The notes beneath the pieces are model-generated. The model had not been told where the DNA came from, searched no databases, and saw only the letters and a list, made by a program, of their open reading frames with translations. Source: Sesamum alatum (taxonomy: Eukaryota; Streptophyta; Magnoliopsida; Lamiales; Pedaliaceae). From it: a DNA stretch of 64,000 nt. Both the position numbers and the translations under genes were made by a program. Every line of letters begins with the position of its first letter. Position 1 is the first letter of the stretch. This document shows positions 35,949 through 48,070 of this stretch, piece after piece. Location: positions 34,316,479-34,380,478 of the forward strand of contig JACGWO010000005.1 in NCBI GenBank assembly GCA_034509735.1, written 5' to 3'.

Positions 35949-36240
35949 TGTGATGTGGAACATAATTTATTCCGCCAACTTTGCAAAATCCGGAACCAAA
36001 AAGATCAAAATTGCAAAATATTAAAAAGTTATGACTCTTTTGCAACACTTAGAAAGATAACGGATAAAAATATCAAAATAGATAAGGGCACATGATTTAT
36101 TCCGACAAAAAAATCTGACACCGGAAGAACCAAAATCGTAAAATGTCAAAAAATAATAGGATTATTTTGCAACCATAAAACGATAAAGAATAAAAATGCC
36201 GAAGTGTTAAAATTATAAGATCAAAAATATATTTAAACCT
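35706..36240. mobile_element. Fold-back MITE with TTAAATATAT termini
   Basis: Left CTTAAATATATCTTTGGTC and right GATCAAAAATATATTTAAAC form imperfect terminal inverted repeats. Interior blocks mirror each other ('cataatagcaaaagagttt' against 'aactcttttgcaac'). It contains a (TA)n tract at 35928-35950 and starts about 260 bases upstream of the ClpR3 start codon, so it lies in or near its promoter. A shorter relative is at 38635. Confidence 0.6.
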
Positions 36241-36909
36241 AAATATGTAATGATTTTTTCCAATGCTTATAAACTTATATTAACAATTTGATAATCCTCG
36301 TGAATTAATCTTGAGATAATTATAATATCAAATATGATTAAACAATTATAATTATTTTCAAGTTATCTTATTAATTTCAAAATGTTTTAGGAATATATTT
36401 TTAACATTAGATTCAATGTAAACTTTCAATTTCATCAACATAATATAATTAATAAATCTACTAAACATATAAGTAATTATTTTAATTATTAATTATAAAG
36501 CATTCTTTTAACGAACGCATGCTCGAGCCCCTCGAACTCTAACAAAATATAATCTCTCAGAAGAAAAATTCTTACTCGAACTAGGTTTAGTCGAATCAAA
36601 TCAATCACGCAGCAAGTGTGATACACTCGGCATGTGACTGGCCACTTTTACTGAATTATACATCAATTACTCGGCAAATGTATTACACTTATCATATAAT
36701 TAGTTTAGATTCAAACCACACCCGATTTGAATTAGAATTTCACGAAAAGCCTATAATTTTTGGGGAACTCTACTGAGAGATCGATTTGTTTGCACCTTTC
36801 ACATACACGTACAGATCACACGGATAGAGATATATGTTCCTATTGATTCATTTTACGCCAATTCCTCCAGTAGTGGAGATGTTTGAATACCAAAACATCT
36901 TTATTATTA
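36241..36909. other. Intergenic, nothing recognised
   Basis: AT-rich sequence without motif or frame. Confidence 0.5.
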
Positions 36910-37337
36910 GGGTGAATTACCATAACCTCTCATAACGTTAGACATAATTACAGATATCCCCTCGTTGTTTCAAAAATTACAAATACCCCATTGAGTTTGT
37001 AACTGTCTAACAAATAATACATTTCCATCCATTTTTATGAGTGAACTGGCCAAAATGCCCTTATGCAAATTGAATTATTATTTAAAATTTTCTATTTTTT
37101 TGGGATAAAATTGCGCAAGAAAGATTCTTACGTTTTTTTTATACAGAATAATAATAATGTGATTTGCCTCGACAAATGTTTTTATAATTTTTATATAAAA
37201 AAAAATCAATAGCAAAATAGACCATTTCAAACCCTTACTTAAAAATTACAAACTTTATAGGATATTTATAAGTTTTGAAACAACAATAAAATATTTGTAA
37301 TTAGGTCAAATCTGATGAGAGATCATCGTAATTCACA
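36910..37337 (+). mobile_element. Fold-back MITE, 'GGGTAAAT' family
   Basis: It starts GGGTGAATTACCATAACCTC and ends with the complement CGTAATTCACAC. The interior keeps 'gacataattacagatatcccctcgttgttt' in pieces and 'actggccaaaatgccctt', shared with the copies at 20325 and 21275. More diverged than those. Confidence 0.7.
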
Positions 37338-37573
37338 CTCATTGTTATCTCATTTCGACGAAACCCTAATCAAGTTCCTTTCCTCTCCCTCAATATTTTC
37401 CTAACTCACATAAATACTAAAAGTTTCACAAACTTTAATCAAGATCGATAAGCTATATATTCCAACTTGAATCTTGGAGAAAAAAATGGAAAATTCTACG
37501 CACGTATTAATTCTTGCATGTAAAAAAATAATTCCTAATTCTCGTATTGGAACCAAAATCAAATTAATCAACA

Positions 37574-37845
37574 TCTATACTATTATAAAAGCAAACCTTT
37601 TGGCATACCAATTTTTGAATGCCCAAATTTACCCTTCAATCATTTTCTTTCCTTAAAAAAATTATTGGTCAGAAAAGTAATTTTTTTTTCTCAACCAACT
37701 ACTCCACGTTTTTCTCACATCACTCAATGTTTCTTTCTTACTAACTCTTTTTTTTTTTTTTTTCATTCTTTCACAATTTTTTTTCTTTTCATATCATACA
37801 ATTCTTTTTTATATGCTCGCGAAGATCGCGTGCAACAACGACTAG
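37574..37845 (+). mobile_element. Short non-autonomous Helitron, second copy
   Basis: It starts TCTATACTATTATAAAAGC after an A and ends ACAACGACTAG followed by T. It is collinear with 8605-8879 throughout, with differences mainly in the length of T runs. Same 3' GC-rich block (GCTCGCGAAGATCGCG). Confidence 0.75.
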
Positions 37846-38332
37846 TAAATAAAAACACCAAGACAATCAATGCATGCATATTCATATAGGTCAAAGGATC
37901 AAACTACAAACACCAAGATTCCCAAACTTTACTCAAGATCGATCATACCTATAATGTATAAAAGAAGACACAATAATGAATGTATGGAGATGTTATAAGG
38001 CCGACCAAGATTTCTTACCTAAGATCCAAGACAATCATAAATAGCCGGGCCGACGTCGATCGGAATTCTGATGAAGAAGAGGCGTGCATGCATGCATGTA
38101 ATGGTGGAATACAGAATTTGCGGTCGAGGCCCGGAATGCAGAATACAATCCCCTCCTCATTCACCAAAATCCATCATGTGGTGGGATTGCATTCTGCATT
38201 CACGGCTTTGACCGCAAGCCCTGGTGTCTATACGGCCGCCTGGCTGGCCGAGAAGTTATTATCAGTCGGCCGGGGAAGAAGAAGAAGAAAGAATTGAAAT
38301 AATCATGATGGTAAGATTCATAATTACAAGGA

Positions 38333-38368
<36 letters not shown>

Positions 38369-38634
38369 AAGAGTTGGATGCATGGTGGAGTTCTTGCACT
38401 TCACGATTAAGCAAGAACATTCTAAAATTTAAGAAAAACCGTTCGTGGCAAGTACTAATAGAGTTTAGGAGTTCGAATCTCATTGGATGGATGTGTGATT
38501 ATTTATTTGAATTTATATGAGTTTATTGTAATTTATGTTATTGTTTTATGCTATGATATTAGTGTATTGGTCGGCCCGGTGTAATATTGTTCGGTTTATT
38601 TATATATATGTATATGTAATTACTGTTAAAAAAA
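37846..38634. other. Intergenic with (TA)n repeat
   Basis: It holds a (TA)n tract at 38335-38366 and a possible tRNA-like B box GAGTTCGAATCTC near 38470. No gene supported; short frames here read through the microsatellite. Confidence 0.45.
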
Positions 38635-38867
38635 GGTTTAAATATATTTTTGGTTAAGTAATTATGGTACTTTGGTATTTTGTAAAAGTTGTCGAAATAA
38701 ATTGTGAGGGACACATGATTTATTCTGGCAATTTTTGCAAAATTCGGGACCGAATGAACTAAAATCGTGAAATGTCAATATGTTATAGGACTATTTGCAA
38801 TTCTAAAAAAATAAAGGATAAAAATGTCAAAGTATCAAAATTATAGGATCAAAGATATATTTAAGCC
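38635..38867. mobile_element. Fold-back MITE with TTAAATATAT termini, short copy
   Basis: Left GGTTTAAATATATTTTTGGT and right GATCAAAGATATATTTAAGCC are inverted. 'aaattgtgagggacacatgatttattc' in pieces corresponds to the centre of the 35706 element, so this looks like a deletion derivative of that family. Confidence 0.65.
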
Positions 38868-39184
38868 AAAAAGAAAGCACGAATACTTTTGCGAGAAGAA
38901 GAAAATATAAAACTTTAGAAATTGTTTTTTCATTGTATTAACAGGAGAAAAAAAAGAAAAAAAAAATAAGACCGCGGTCTATTGGTTTAAAGAAAACGCA
39001 ACATGGTAATAATTAAAGAAAAATAATTTTTACATTTTAAGTTATGATTTATTAAATAAATCCATTTTAAATTTTGATTGTTATAAATATATTAAACTTT
39101 TTTGTTCATAGATTCCATTAATTTTAATTTATTGTTTTAAATCAATTATAAATTTGTTCCATAGGTTTTGATAATGGGAAAAAA

Positions 39185-39434
39185 TGCAATTATCCCCTTG
39201 TGATATTCAAAATGTGTAAAAAAAAATTTCGTGAAAAAATAAATAGCAATTTACCCCCTGTGTTTTAAAAAACGGAGCAACAAATTTCCTAAAAACGGAA
39301 CAAAAAACCCCCTGTGAGGGGATTGTTTGCTGCATTTTTAAATAACACAGGGGGTGAATTACTAATTATTTTTTTTTACAGAGGGTAATTGTTCTTTTTG
39401 GTTAACACAGAGGGGGCAAAATTGCATTTATCCC
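39185..39434. mobile_element. Fold-back element, 'TGCAATTTA' family
   Basis: Left TGCAATTATCCCCTTGTG. Right 'cacagagggggcaaaattgca' is its mirror. 'ttaccccctgtgtttt' opposes 'aacacagggggtgaatta'. No frame. Confidence 0.65.
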
Positions 39435-39490
39435 TTTGATAATGCCATGGAAAAGGGAAAACAAAAATAGAGAGAGCACGTTGTGTGTTG

Positions 39491-39757
39491 AATGCAATTT
39501 ACCTTCCTATGATATTGCAAATAAGTAAATTATCCCTCTATGGAAAAAAAAAATAGTAATTTAATTACCTTCATGTGTTATCTAAAATGGAGCAATTTAG
39601 CTCCCTGTCTAGGGAGATAAATTACTCCATTTCAAAAAACACGGGGAGATAATTGATTCATTTCAAAAAACACAGGAAGATAAATTGCTATTTTATTTTT
39701 CATAGGGGGATAATTTGCACATTTACAATATCACATAGGGATTACTTGCATTTTTCA
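39491..39757. mobile_element. Fold-back element, 'TGCAATTTA' family, adjacent copy
   Basis: Left AATGCAATTTACCTTCCTATG. Right 'catagggattacttgcattt' mirrors it. Same orientation and text as the neighbour 50 bases to the left, but separately bounded. Confidence 0.65.
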
Positions 39758-40464
39758 CCTTCTTTTATAGGTATGAGCTAGTGTTGGATCGATTGGAGCT
39801 GAAACTTATCCATTGGGCTCAAGGACTACTCACTACACATTTAAATGTATCAATTTCTGAATGGATCGATCGTAGTTAAATATATTTCACCCTATAAAAC
39901 CTAAATTTATTATAAACTTTAATCTAAACATCAACTAATGACAATTTTATTTGAACTACTTTCTACCGATTTTAATGTCAAGTCATATTTCAGTCATCTA
40001 TAAGCCATAAATATTTTATTTGATTACATTAGATATATAAATGTCACCAACATTCACATTAATTAATAAGTTAATCATAAATATATAGATTTTGACTAAT
40101 TACATATCGTAATAAAAATAGTATTTATAATTTAATAAGTTTTAGAATATGAAGGTGTGATGAGGTTTTATCATTTTGAATTAAATTTGATTGACCTAAA
40201 TCAAAAGTTATGAAATAAATGAAATAGGTGGTAATTAATTTAATTGATCAACCTTTTAGTGAAGTGGGTCCAAATCATTACCAACCAGCACGTTAGGTAT
40301 TTAAATAAGAAAAAGAGAAAGTGATTTATATATATATATATATATATATAAATAGGAAAGAAAACACAATCATCTTTAAAGATTCATAATCTTTGTAGTG
40401 CTCAAAATCATCATAATTATCATGCACACCATGTGAAACTCTTTAATACTACTCATAACCTTTG
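39758..40464. other. Intergenic, nothing recognised
   Basis: AT-rich, with a (TA)n tract at 40328-40352. Confidence 0.5.
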
Positions 40465-41046
40465 AGTATAGCAGCTGTCGTGATACGTCGTTTATACGTG
40501 TATATAATAAATTATTTTTTATATATTTTAAATATATATTATAAATAAGAGTAAAAAATATATATTAATATATTATATTAAAAAATAAAGAAAAAATAAT
40601 TAATTTATTAGTTGAAATGTATTAATTTGATTTTTTTTTTATGAAACCATTTGTATCTAAATGGAAGGTTCATCTAATTTAATTTGAGTGTCAGATATTT
40701 CTATATTTGCATGATATCGTTTATGATAAAATAAATTTCTTGCCTTTAAAAGAAATTAGCCATTGCGGCACGTCATCCCTACATACATATAATAATATTT
40801 TTTTATTCTTTAAAATATATTATGATAAATTAGAGCAAAATATAAACCAATACATTAGATTATAAAAGAAAGGAAAAAATAGAAAAGGAAACTAATTTAT
40901 CTATTAATATAAAATTTAAAAGTTAAATAAGTTAGTTATATTATCGGTTGAATGGCATTTTTAACTTCACGAAAAATGGTGCCGTGGTGTCATTAATCGC
41001 CGTTTATGAGTGTGAATGGTCTTTTTTCTTTTTATATTAGCATAGA
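40465..41046 (-). mobile_element. Two decayed Helitron-like copies in tandem
   Basis: 'tcgtgatacgtcgtttatacgtg' at about 40478 and 'gcggcacgtcatccctacatac' at about 40765 each match the 3' end block of the minus-strand Helitron at 60936-61182. 'aaaaatggtgccgtggtgtcattaatcgcc' in pieces and a terminal 'ttagcatagata' at 41035-41046 (complement TATCTATGCTAA) mark the 5' end of the second copy. The first copy lacks a clear 5' end. Confidence 0.5.
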
Positions 41047-41718
41047 TATATACCACATTTTTTATGTACATATGGATAGGTTTATTACGACTCCCGAATC
41101 TGAATATTACTAGTTAGTATCCCGTGTCAAAAACACGAAAAAATTGTAGTTCTAGAAAAATGAATAAATAAAATTAAAAATAATTTAAATTTTAAAATGC
41201 AAAAATAAATAAATGATAAATAATCTCCAATTTAAACTTAAAGTAATTAACAAGTATTAAAATACAAAAGTATGTTGAACATAAAAATAAATTTAAGCTA
41301 TTTTACTTATTACATTAATCTAGAAAAATGATTGAGTCTTTCGGATGAAGATAATATATCAATGATATACTTATCTGAACTTAAATAGAAAATAGAAAAT
41401 AATATTTTAAGTGGAAAAATAAAAAAATAAAATTTTAAGTAAGATATGATATGAAAATAAAATTTAAATTGTATTACTAACTAATATATCCAAAAAAAAA
41501 TATAGTGAATCTCTTGAATAAAAATAAATAAATAACAATTAACTTATCTAAATATAAATAAAAATAGAAAATATTTTTCTTAGACGGCGAAATAAAATTC
41601 AAGATGCTATTCAAATAGGCACATACATGACGCTTACTTAATAGCGTTTATGTTTATTGTTTATTATACATCGATAATTTCACTTTTGAATCATAAAACA
41701 AAAATAATTTGTAACACA

Positions 41719-42162
41719 TCTATACTAATATAACAAGAAAATCCCATTTTTTATTTTAAAAAAACAGTTATTTACACCATGACACTAATTTTTTTATTAT
41801 GTCAATAATACTCCTAAATTAGTTTTTTTTTTTTTTTTTTTGTATTTCTTTCTTCTTCTTTTTTTATTTACTACTTTTGTCTTTATTGTTTGAATATTTT
41901 ACCAATCTCATATTTGTCTCTCTCACTTTATTTTTTCTCTTTCGTCAACTCCCACATATCTTTCTTCTATCATTCTTTCTTTTGTCTTTTTTTTTTTTTC
42001 TGTTTTTATCATTTCTTTATTTTTGTCATTCTATTTTTTCCTAAAATAACTTTTTATAATTCATTTTAATATTTTATTTATTCAATAAAAATAAAAATAA
42101 TCATTATATTTTACTTTTTAATTAATTATGCACACGCATCGATTATACGACGCACAGCCTAA
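41719..42162 (+). mobile_element. Helitron-like element
   Basis: It starts TCTATACTAATATAAC after an A. A candidate end GCACAGCCTAA (CTRR type) is followed by T at 42163, after a CG-containing stretch. The interior is long pyrimidine-rich low complexity, as in the copies at 8605 and 37574. The 3' hairpin is weak, so this end is less sure. Confidence 0.5.
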
Positions 42163-42344
42163 TAAACATAAACCAACAAGGATGGAGGCGTAACAAGTTG
42201 GCAATAGAGACTTTCTGGGCCAATTCCGCGTTCCTAATCTTCTGCTTTAGAAAAGTGTTTCCATATTACTCTATTTCTCTCTATTTGAATAGAAAGAAAA
42301 AATAAAAACGCGCTCCCAATAAAAAAGTACTCTTTTCTGTCCAC

Positions 42345-42425
42345 GAGACTTAATTGATAAAGATGAGGTCCCATAAATCATAATCACAGTCATGAATTCA
42401 AATTCCATTCATTTGTAGGTATTGA
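42345..42425 (+). repeat. Possible SINE remnant
   Basis: 'GACTTAATTGATAAAGATGAG' resembles a degenerate tRNA A box and, about 45 bases on, 'CATGAATTCAAATTCC' a B box, as in tRNA-derived plant SINEs. No A tail or target duplication seen. Confidence 0.3.
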
Positions 42426-42433
42426 TTTACTTT

Positions 42434-42940
42434 ATGGATAATTACACCACCCTTCCCTATGATTTGGTTTAATTACACGTAAATTTTTCTCGTGGTTTCA
42501 AAAATTACATTCAGTAACCGTGATGTTTGATTTCGTTCAACAAATAGATCTCTCCATTAGTTATATTTCACTGAATTTGCTTATATTAACAAAAAATTGA
42601 ATGAAATTCCATATGTACTATGGAATAACTTATTATTAACTCATTGTAGGTTAAACAAATATTTTCTGATCAAACTACTTTTATACACTCACACGCGTCA
42701 ATTCATGTGAGGATATAAACATTTATTTGACCTACAAGAAATCAATAGTGAGTCAATCGGGGTAAATATGAATTTTTTTTCAATTTTTTACTAATATTAG
42801 CAAATTTCATGAATTTTGACTAAAGGAGTGATCTATTTGTTAGATGGAAACAAACGTCAAGGGTACTAGATATAATTTTTCAAATCACAATGAATTTACA
42901 TGTAACTACACAAATCTCAGGGAAAGACAATGTAATTATT
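42434..42940. mobile_element. Fold-back element, 'GGATAATTAC' family
   Basis: Left GGATAATTACACCACCCTTCC. Right 'aatctcagggaaagacaatgtaattattc' is its rough mirror. Contains 'ggggtaaatatgaa' to 'gttagatggaaacaaacgtcaa', shared with 9095-9260. Confidence 0.5.
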
Positions 42941-44075
42941 CTTTAACTTTACTAATATATTTTGGTTAATTATAGATATTTTATGTTGATAACTGAAATT
43001 ATGATAAAATAGTAAAAAAAAAATAAAAAAATACTTCACTTTATTATTAGTTTCATATACAAAAAAGTAATACCAAGAAGAAAGGGAAATAGAAGATATG
43101 GAATTCTTCCTTGTTTTGGGGGATAATTTTGATATTTCAAACACACATAATTCCTTTCCTAACTCCTCACTCTTAACCATAATCCAATGTACTTGAATTT
43201 GATTGACTAGAATTTGTGGCATGTAATACCCGCGCGTATAACTTTTAATAATATTTTTATTTTATATATTTTAAAATCTCTCATTTCCTTATAACCTGAC
43301 ATATAAAATTGCCTGATAATTTTTCGAATGCATATATCAATACAATATTTTATAAAATTAAAATTAAAAATTACAACTTTATAGAATATTTGTTATATTA
43401 ATAATGATGATTATATATACATGCAATACTCATCATAATATGTTATTTTTTAATTAACGATAAACTTAAATAAAATGGAAGTAAATTTAATTTTTGAGTA
43501 CATGTAATTTTCAAATGAACTTAATTGAATAGTTAATTCAATTATATGAGTCGAGAAGTAGAAGGGCATTTTTTATATTATAATAATTTGATATAGTAGT
43601 ATAAAAGTTATCAATTTTATTCTATAAAACTCATTTTCTTTATAATAGTATAGATTTTGTTCCGATGCTTTCCCTTCCATTTACAACTTTTCCATTGAAA
43701 GTGGGGGCATTTATGTAATTTTTGCAATACCATTAGATAGCCTCACAACATATAGTTATTAACACATTCTTTGATTCATATAGACACTCATATAATATTC
43801 ATATTGTAAAATATAAACTAAAAATATTAATTCAAAATTATGATGTCGGAACCACAAACCGAATTGCAGAAAATGACTAAAACGTCCCTAGGGCTTATCA
43901 AAATGATCAAACACGCCAAGAATTCATGCACTCGTGATGTCATTGATTTCCATAAATATATGATAGTTCCTGAATCAACGGTTCATGTTAGGCCTTACAA
44001 TTTGATCATTACTGCCAAACTCACTAATTTAAATATCGAAGGGTTATAACTAAGCCTACTCGGTATTATTCTTTA
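42941..44075. other. Intergenic, no gene supported
   Basis: A frame at 43840-44049 begins with ATG and is less AT-rich than its surroundings, but its product resembles no family. The rest is AT-rich without motif. Confidence 0.45.
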
Positions 44076-44534
44076 GGTAAGTTACAGTGAGCTCTTTGAT
44101 GTTTGACATAATTACGAATACTCCCTCGTTGTTTGAAAAATTATATTTAATCACCTGATGTTTGACGAAATTATGTAATTTTTGAACGAACCTTGTCCAT
44201 TTTTACCCTTACTAGTCCTTTTTTTTTATTTTTTAAGAAAATTGAAAATTTGTAAACAAATCAGACAAAATGGATGAGAAAGTTTAAAAGTTTATAAAAA
44301 AAATTGTCCATTTGATCCATAAAAAAAAATTCATAAAATTTTAAAAATAAATAAATTATAATTCATAGTTCACAATTGACACTTCGATCAATTGACCACA
44401 AAAAAGAATGAAAACATAACGGATTGAGCTAGTTATTGAACGATCATTAAAATTAGATATATTGGTAATTTTCCAACTAACGAGTAGTATTTATAATTAT
44501 GTCAAATTTCAGCATAACTCGTTATAATTTACCC
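44076..44534 (+). mobile_element. Fold-back MITE, 'GGGTAAAT' family, diverged
   Basis: It starts GGTAAGTTACAGTGAGCTC with 'gacataattacgaatactccctcgttgtttga' in pieces, and ends 'ataactcgttataatttaccct'. Internally rearranged relative to the copies at 20325 and 21275. Confidence 0.6.
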
Positions 44535-45039
44535 TTATTCTTATTGTAAGCCCAAGTACACAAAAAATTATTTGCATCAAACTGAAACTGAATTAAGGAC
44601 TTAAACACAACTTTTAGCCCTAATTCAGACCTCAAATTAAATTAAAAAACCCAAAAGCATCAATCAAGAAAATAATAATGAATATATGTATGTTGAGTGG
44701 GCAACCCATCCCAATCCAGCTGTAGTTGAGGTGGTTTGTGGCTGTCTCAACTCTTTAAATCTGCTGCCCTATTTGTCAAACACAATATTTTACTCAAATT
44801 ATTTAATTCAAGAGAATTCTTTCCCTTTTGCCAGATGGGTTTTTGCATATATTCTCCACTCTGTAAACCCTAATTTAATTCCCAAATATACATTAAAAAA
44901 ATGAGCAAATTGATGAACTTAACATAAGATAAATTATTTCAAACAATTTTGAAATATATTTAATTACACAAATATTATCCATTCTTATGAAAATCCAGGT
45001 GGTTCACCCATAAAGGGGTGTTAGTATAATATATTTTAG

Positions 45040-45500
45040 ACGCTTTGAGTATAAAATTTTACCATCGAACGGAACATGCACTTATAATCACACCCACAAT
45101 ATATATATGATTCCTCCTGAACATAACTCTTTAGGCATTGTGAGTATCAAAGTTTACGAATATAGAATTTTACCACCCAACGGAACGTATGTTTGTAATC
45201 ACAACTACAATATACATGATTCCTTCTGAACATAACTACTTTTAAGTATCATAAGTCTCAAATTTTACAATTGACCCGATCAAAACGTGTACTTGTAATT
45301 ACAGTTACACATAACTATTTTTAAGTATCATGAGTATCAAATTTTACCATCGACCCAATCACAACGTATACTGGTAATTACAGTTACACATAACTACTTT
45401 TAAGTATTATGAGTATCAAATTTTACCATCAACCCGATCAAAATATGTACTTATAATTAAAGCTACAGAATATGTACTTGTAATTACAGCTACATTATTC
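45040..45500. repeat. Tandem array of about 80-base units
   Basis: About five degenerate units, each with 'agtatcaaattttaccatc', a 'gaccc(g/a)atcaaaac' or 'aacggaac' block, and 'gtacttgtaattacagctac'. The last three units (from about 45308) are nearly 80 bases each and best conserved. Related text occurs at 63340-63480. Confidence 0.7.
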
Positions 45501-46110
45501 GTGAACATAACAACAAAACCAAGAATCAAGTTGGTAATGGACCTTATCATCATCATTATCACCATCATTATGATCCAACCACAGAAATGATTCCCATCTT
45601 TCCATCAATTAAATGTGAAAAAACAGCCTATTTTGCTTCAATTTCAAAACCCCATTTCACCTACTCCAAGAATTTAATACACTGGACCACCACCATACAC
45701 ATAAACAATGAAAATTCATTGAATGCTCACAGAACCAAACATTTCCTCAAGATGCAAACACACCAACCACCTTTTTGCTTCAAATGCCAAATCACACAAA
45801 CCTCAATTTCTAGGTAAAATGATTTCAAAAATTCAAGAAACAGAGACCAAATTCTGAGCCCAACTTCAGAGTATGAGTATGAACAATATTATTCACAGGA
45901 AAAAAAAAAAAAAACAATTTCAAAGACTGTGTATATGAGGATCCACCATCAATGAACACAACAACAGTATCTTCAATTATTGATTTCTTGTATACCAAAC
46001 ACCTCTCCAAAAAAAAAAAAAAAAGAAGAAAAAATGAATTAAAAATTTTCCAGGAAGCAGAATTTAATGAATAGAATATTTAGCAGTAGTGATGGAGAGA
46101 TGAATTTGCT
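45501..46110. other. Spacer downstream of RALF
   Basis: Probably the 3' flank and 3'UTR of the RALF gene. Poly-A tracts at 45900-45914 and 46007-46023 on this strand. Nothing else recognised. Confidence 0.45.
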
Positions 46111-46476
46111 TCAGCTCCGGCAGCGGGTGATGGCGCTGCAGCCGCGGTTGTAGGGATTGGCCTGTGCGCCGGGCCGGCAGTTGTAGTAGGAGGCGCCGCG
46201 CCGCGAGCAGGGGACGCTGTTCCTCTGCAGAGCGCCGTAGCTGATGTAGCGCCGGGTGGCTAGGATGCGCCTGTTGGACTCCGAATCCAGCTCGAACTCC
46301 TCGTCTTCGTTGGCCAGGCACTCTGCTACGGTTCCCTTGCATCCCGATCTCAGAGCTGGCATCAGCCACCCCGCCGCCGAAGCGGAGGCGTCGTGGTCGC
46401 CGGCCGCAGACGCGTGGGAGAGTAGAAGGGTCGAGATTAAGCAGAGGGTCAACAGCATTTTCCAACTCCCTGCCAT
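46111..46476 (-). CDS. Rapid alkalinization factor (RALF) prepropeptide
   Basis: Single exon, 121 residues. RALFs are secreted cysteine-rich peptides recognised by FERONIA-type receptor kinases; they raise apoplastic pH and restrict cell expansion. The signal peptide covers about residues 1-24 (LLTLCLISTLLLSHASA). An acidic propeptide follows, then the site-1-protease motif RRIL at 69-72, so the mature peptide starts near A73. YISY at 77-80 is the receptor-binding motif. Four Cys at 90, 100, 113 and 119 would form two disulfides, within the RGASYYNCRPGAQANPYNRG block typical of RALF1/22/23/33-like members. Nothing is missing. GC content is clearly higher than the surroundings, as often in intronless plant genes. 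The long overlapping frames on the other strand and frame are shadows. Confidence 0.97.
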   Translation of the reverse strand: MAGSWKMLLTLCLISTLLLSHASAAGDHDASASAAGWLMPALRSGCKGTVAECLANEDEEFELDSESNRRILATRRYISYGALQRNSVPCSRRGASYYNCRPGAQANPYNRGCSAITRCRS

Positions 46477-46660
46477 TTTTACAATGGAAAGCCGATCTTT
46501 AACTCAAATCTCTCAAGTCTGGACTGAGTTATTGCTGGTATTGGGTTTTTGGGAAGTGGGTTTTCTCTCTCTAGATTCTTCTTGGCTCTTGCTTGGTGGT
46601 GAAGAGAGAGAGAGTGAGAGAGAGAGAATGCAAGTGGGAAGAAATGGTGCTTGAAATTGG

Positions 46661-46670
46661 TATATATATG
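46661..46670 (-). promoter_or_regulatory. TATA box of RALF with GA/CT leader
   Basis: The complement reads CATATATATA, 185 bases upstream of the RALF start. Between it and the gene lies a GAGA/CTCT repeat at 46602-46628, which would fall in the transcribed leader as a CT-rich 5'UTR. A run of 17 G at 46686-46702 lies just upstream of the TATA box. Confidence 0.6.
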
Positions 46671-46702
46671 TGGGAGAGTAGAGATGGGGGGGGGGGGGGG
46701 GG

Positions 46703-48070
46703 TGGGTGGTTAGGAGAGGGTATCCACTACTTGTTAGAGAAAATGATTTATTTAGCAATATTTGAAAAAGTGAAAATGACTCTTAGGAAGCCATTTGAGT
46801 TTCACTTTCACACGTTGTTCTTGCTAATTATATATATATATATGTATAATTAATTAATTATTATTTTTAAAATATATATTTTTATATTGAATAGATTAGG
46901 AAATATTGAAAAGAAAATAAAAAATTATTGGGACAAAAAATTAACGGACCAAAACACACCAAAGTGGAGCTTTTCAATTCCTGATAAATTAGTGGTGTTG
47001 GCGCACTCGATACGTATGTTTAATTTTAGGATAAATTTAATTTGCGTTTGTGAACTATGCCTTGTTTATCTAAATTACAAAATGTACCAAATACTTCTTA
47101 ATGCTAGTGACCGTCAATCACAATCGTTAATTGTGCTGAAGTGACACCGTTATATTATTTGTATAATCTTAGCCTTTGTTACTTGTGTATATGCAACGCT
47201 AGTTAATAGTGATGAGTTACCTCACCCTTTTTTTTTTTTTTTTCACTTGCTCACCACTTATTTATAAGTAGGGAAAAATCAACAAAAAGTTTGTTATTGT
47301 AGCAGCTCAAATTCGCAAGATTCTTGTGTTTCTTGCCATCAATCTACACGTTTCATGAATAACTTGGACTACAAATAATCTTTGAAGACAGTTTGTTGAA
47401 AGTTAATCTATTTGAATATAACATAATGAAAACTAACATAATAAAATTGTCGAATCACACAATACTCTATCAAAAAAATCTTCAATATGCTTCAAGATGA
47501 TCGCATTTCAACATCAGATTTATTTTTTTTACTGTATTTTTGAATTTTGGGGAGAATGACATGGTGTTCTTCTAGTTTGATGTTTATTATGTAGTTTTAT
47601 CAATCCCTTTTGGTACGTTTAATAGTTCTCGAGGATATTTGATACACAATACATAGTTCAAGAGTGTAAATTGAATTTATCCTTAAATTTTATAATTAAG
47701 TAAATGAAATGAATAATTTAAAATAAAATAGAATAATATAATTGAAAGAAAAATAAGAAAAAATAAGTAATTATGGAAGCCCTCACGTCAGATCTCTAGA
47801 ATACACTCAAAATACATGGGGTAGAATAACTAAAGATAAAGAGTGGGAGTTAAAAATCTCATTTGACACTCTGCATAATTAATGTTGAGATCACTGTAAA
47901 ACGGCAAAAGATATTCTATCACATATTCATGTCACGCACTGATTATACTCATAACTCATGAGTGTATTGTATACGATCATACTCTTAATTACCATTTAAT
48001 TTTATTATATATTTTTTAATTTGAAAAGAAACACGTGTCAATCACTAATTGATGTGAAATAAATGGAGTT
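46703..48070. other. RALF upstream region and intergenic DNA
   Basis: (TA)n at 46830-46846, AT-rich below. No gene supported. Confidence 0.45.

Noticed and set aside
38262..38520. Overlapping frames around the (TA)n tract at 38.3 kb
   Set aside because: They read IYIYIY through the microsatellite on both strands; not genes.
43840..44049. 69-codon frame starting MMSEPQTELQKMTK
   Set aside because: Better composition than its surroundings, but isolated, with no recognisable domain, promoter or exon partner.
46064..46654. Long frames of 132-133 codons over RALF
   Set aside because: Shadows of the GC-rich RALF exon; only the 46111-46476 frame has a signal peptide, RRIL, YISY and the four Cys.
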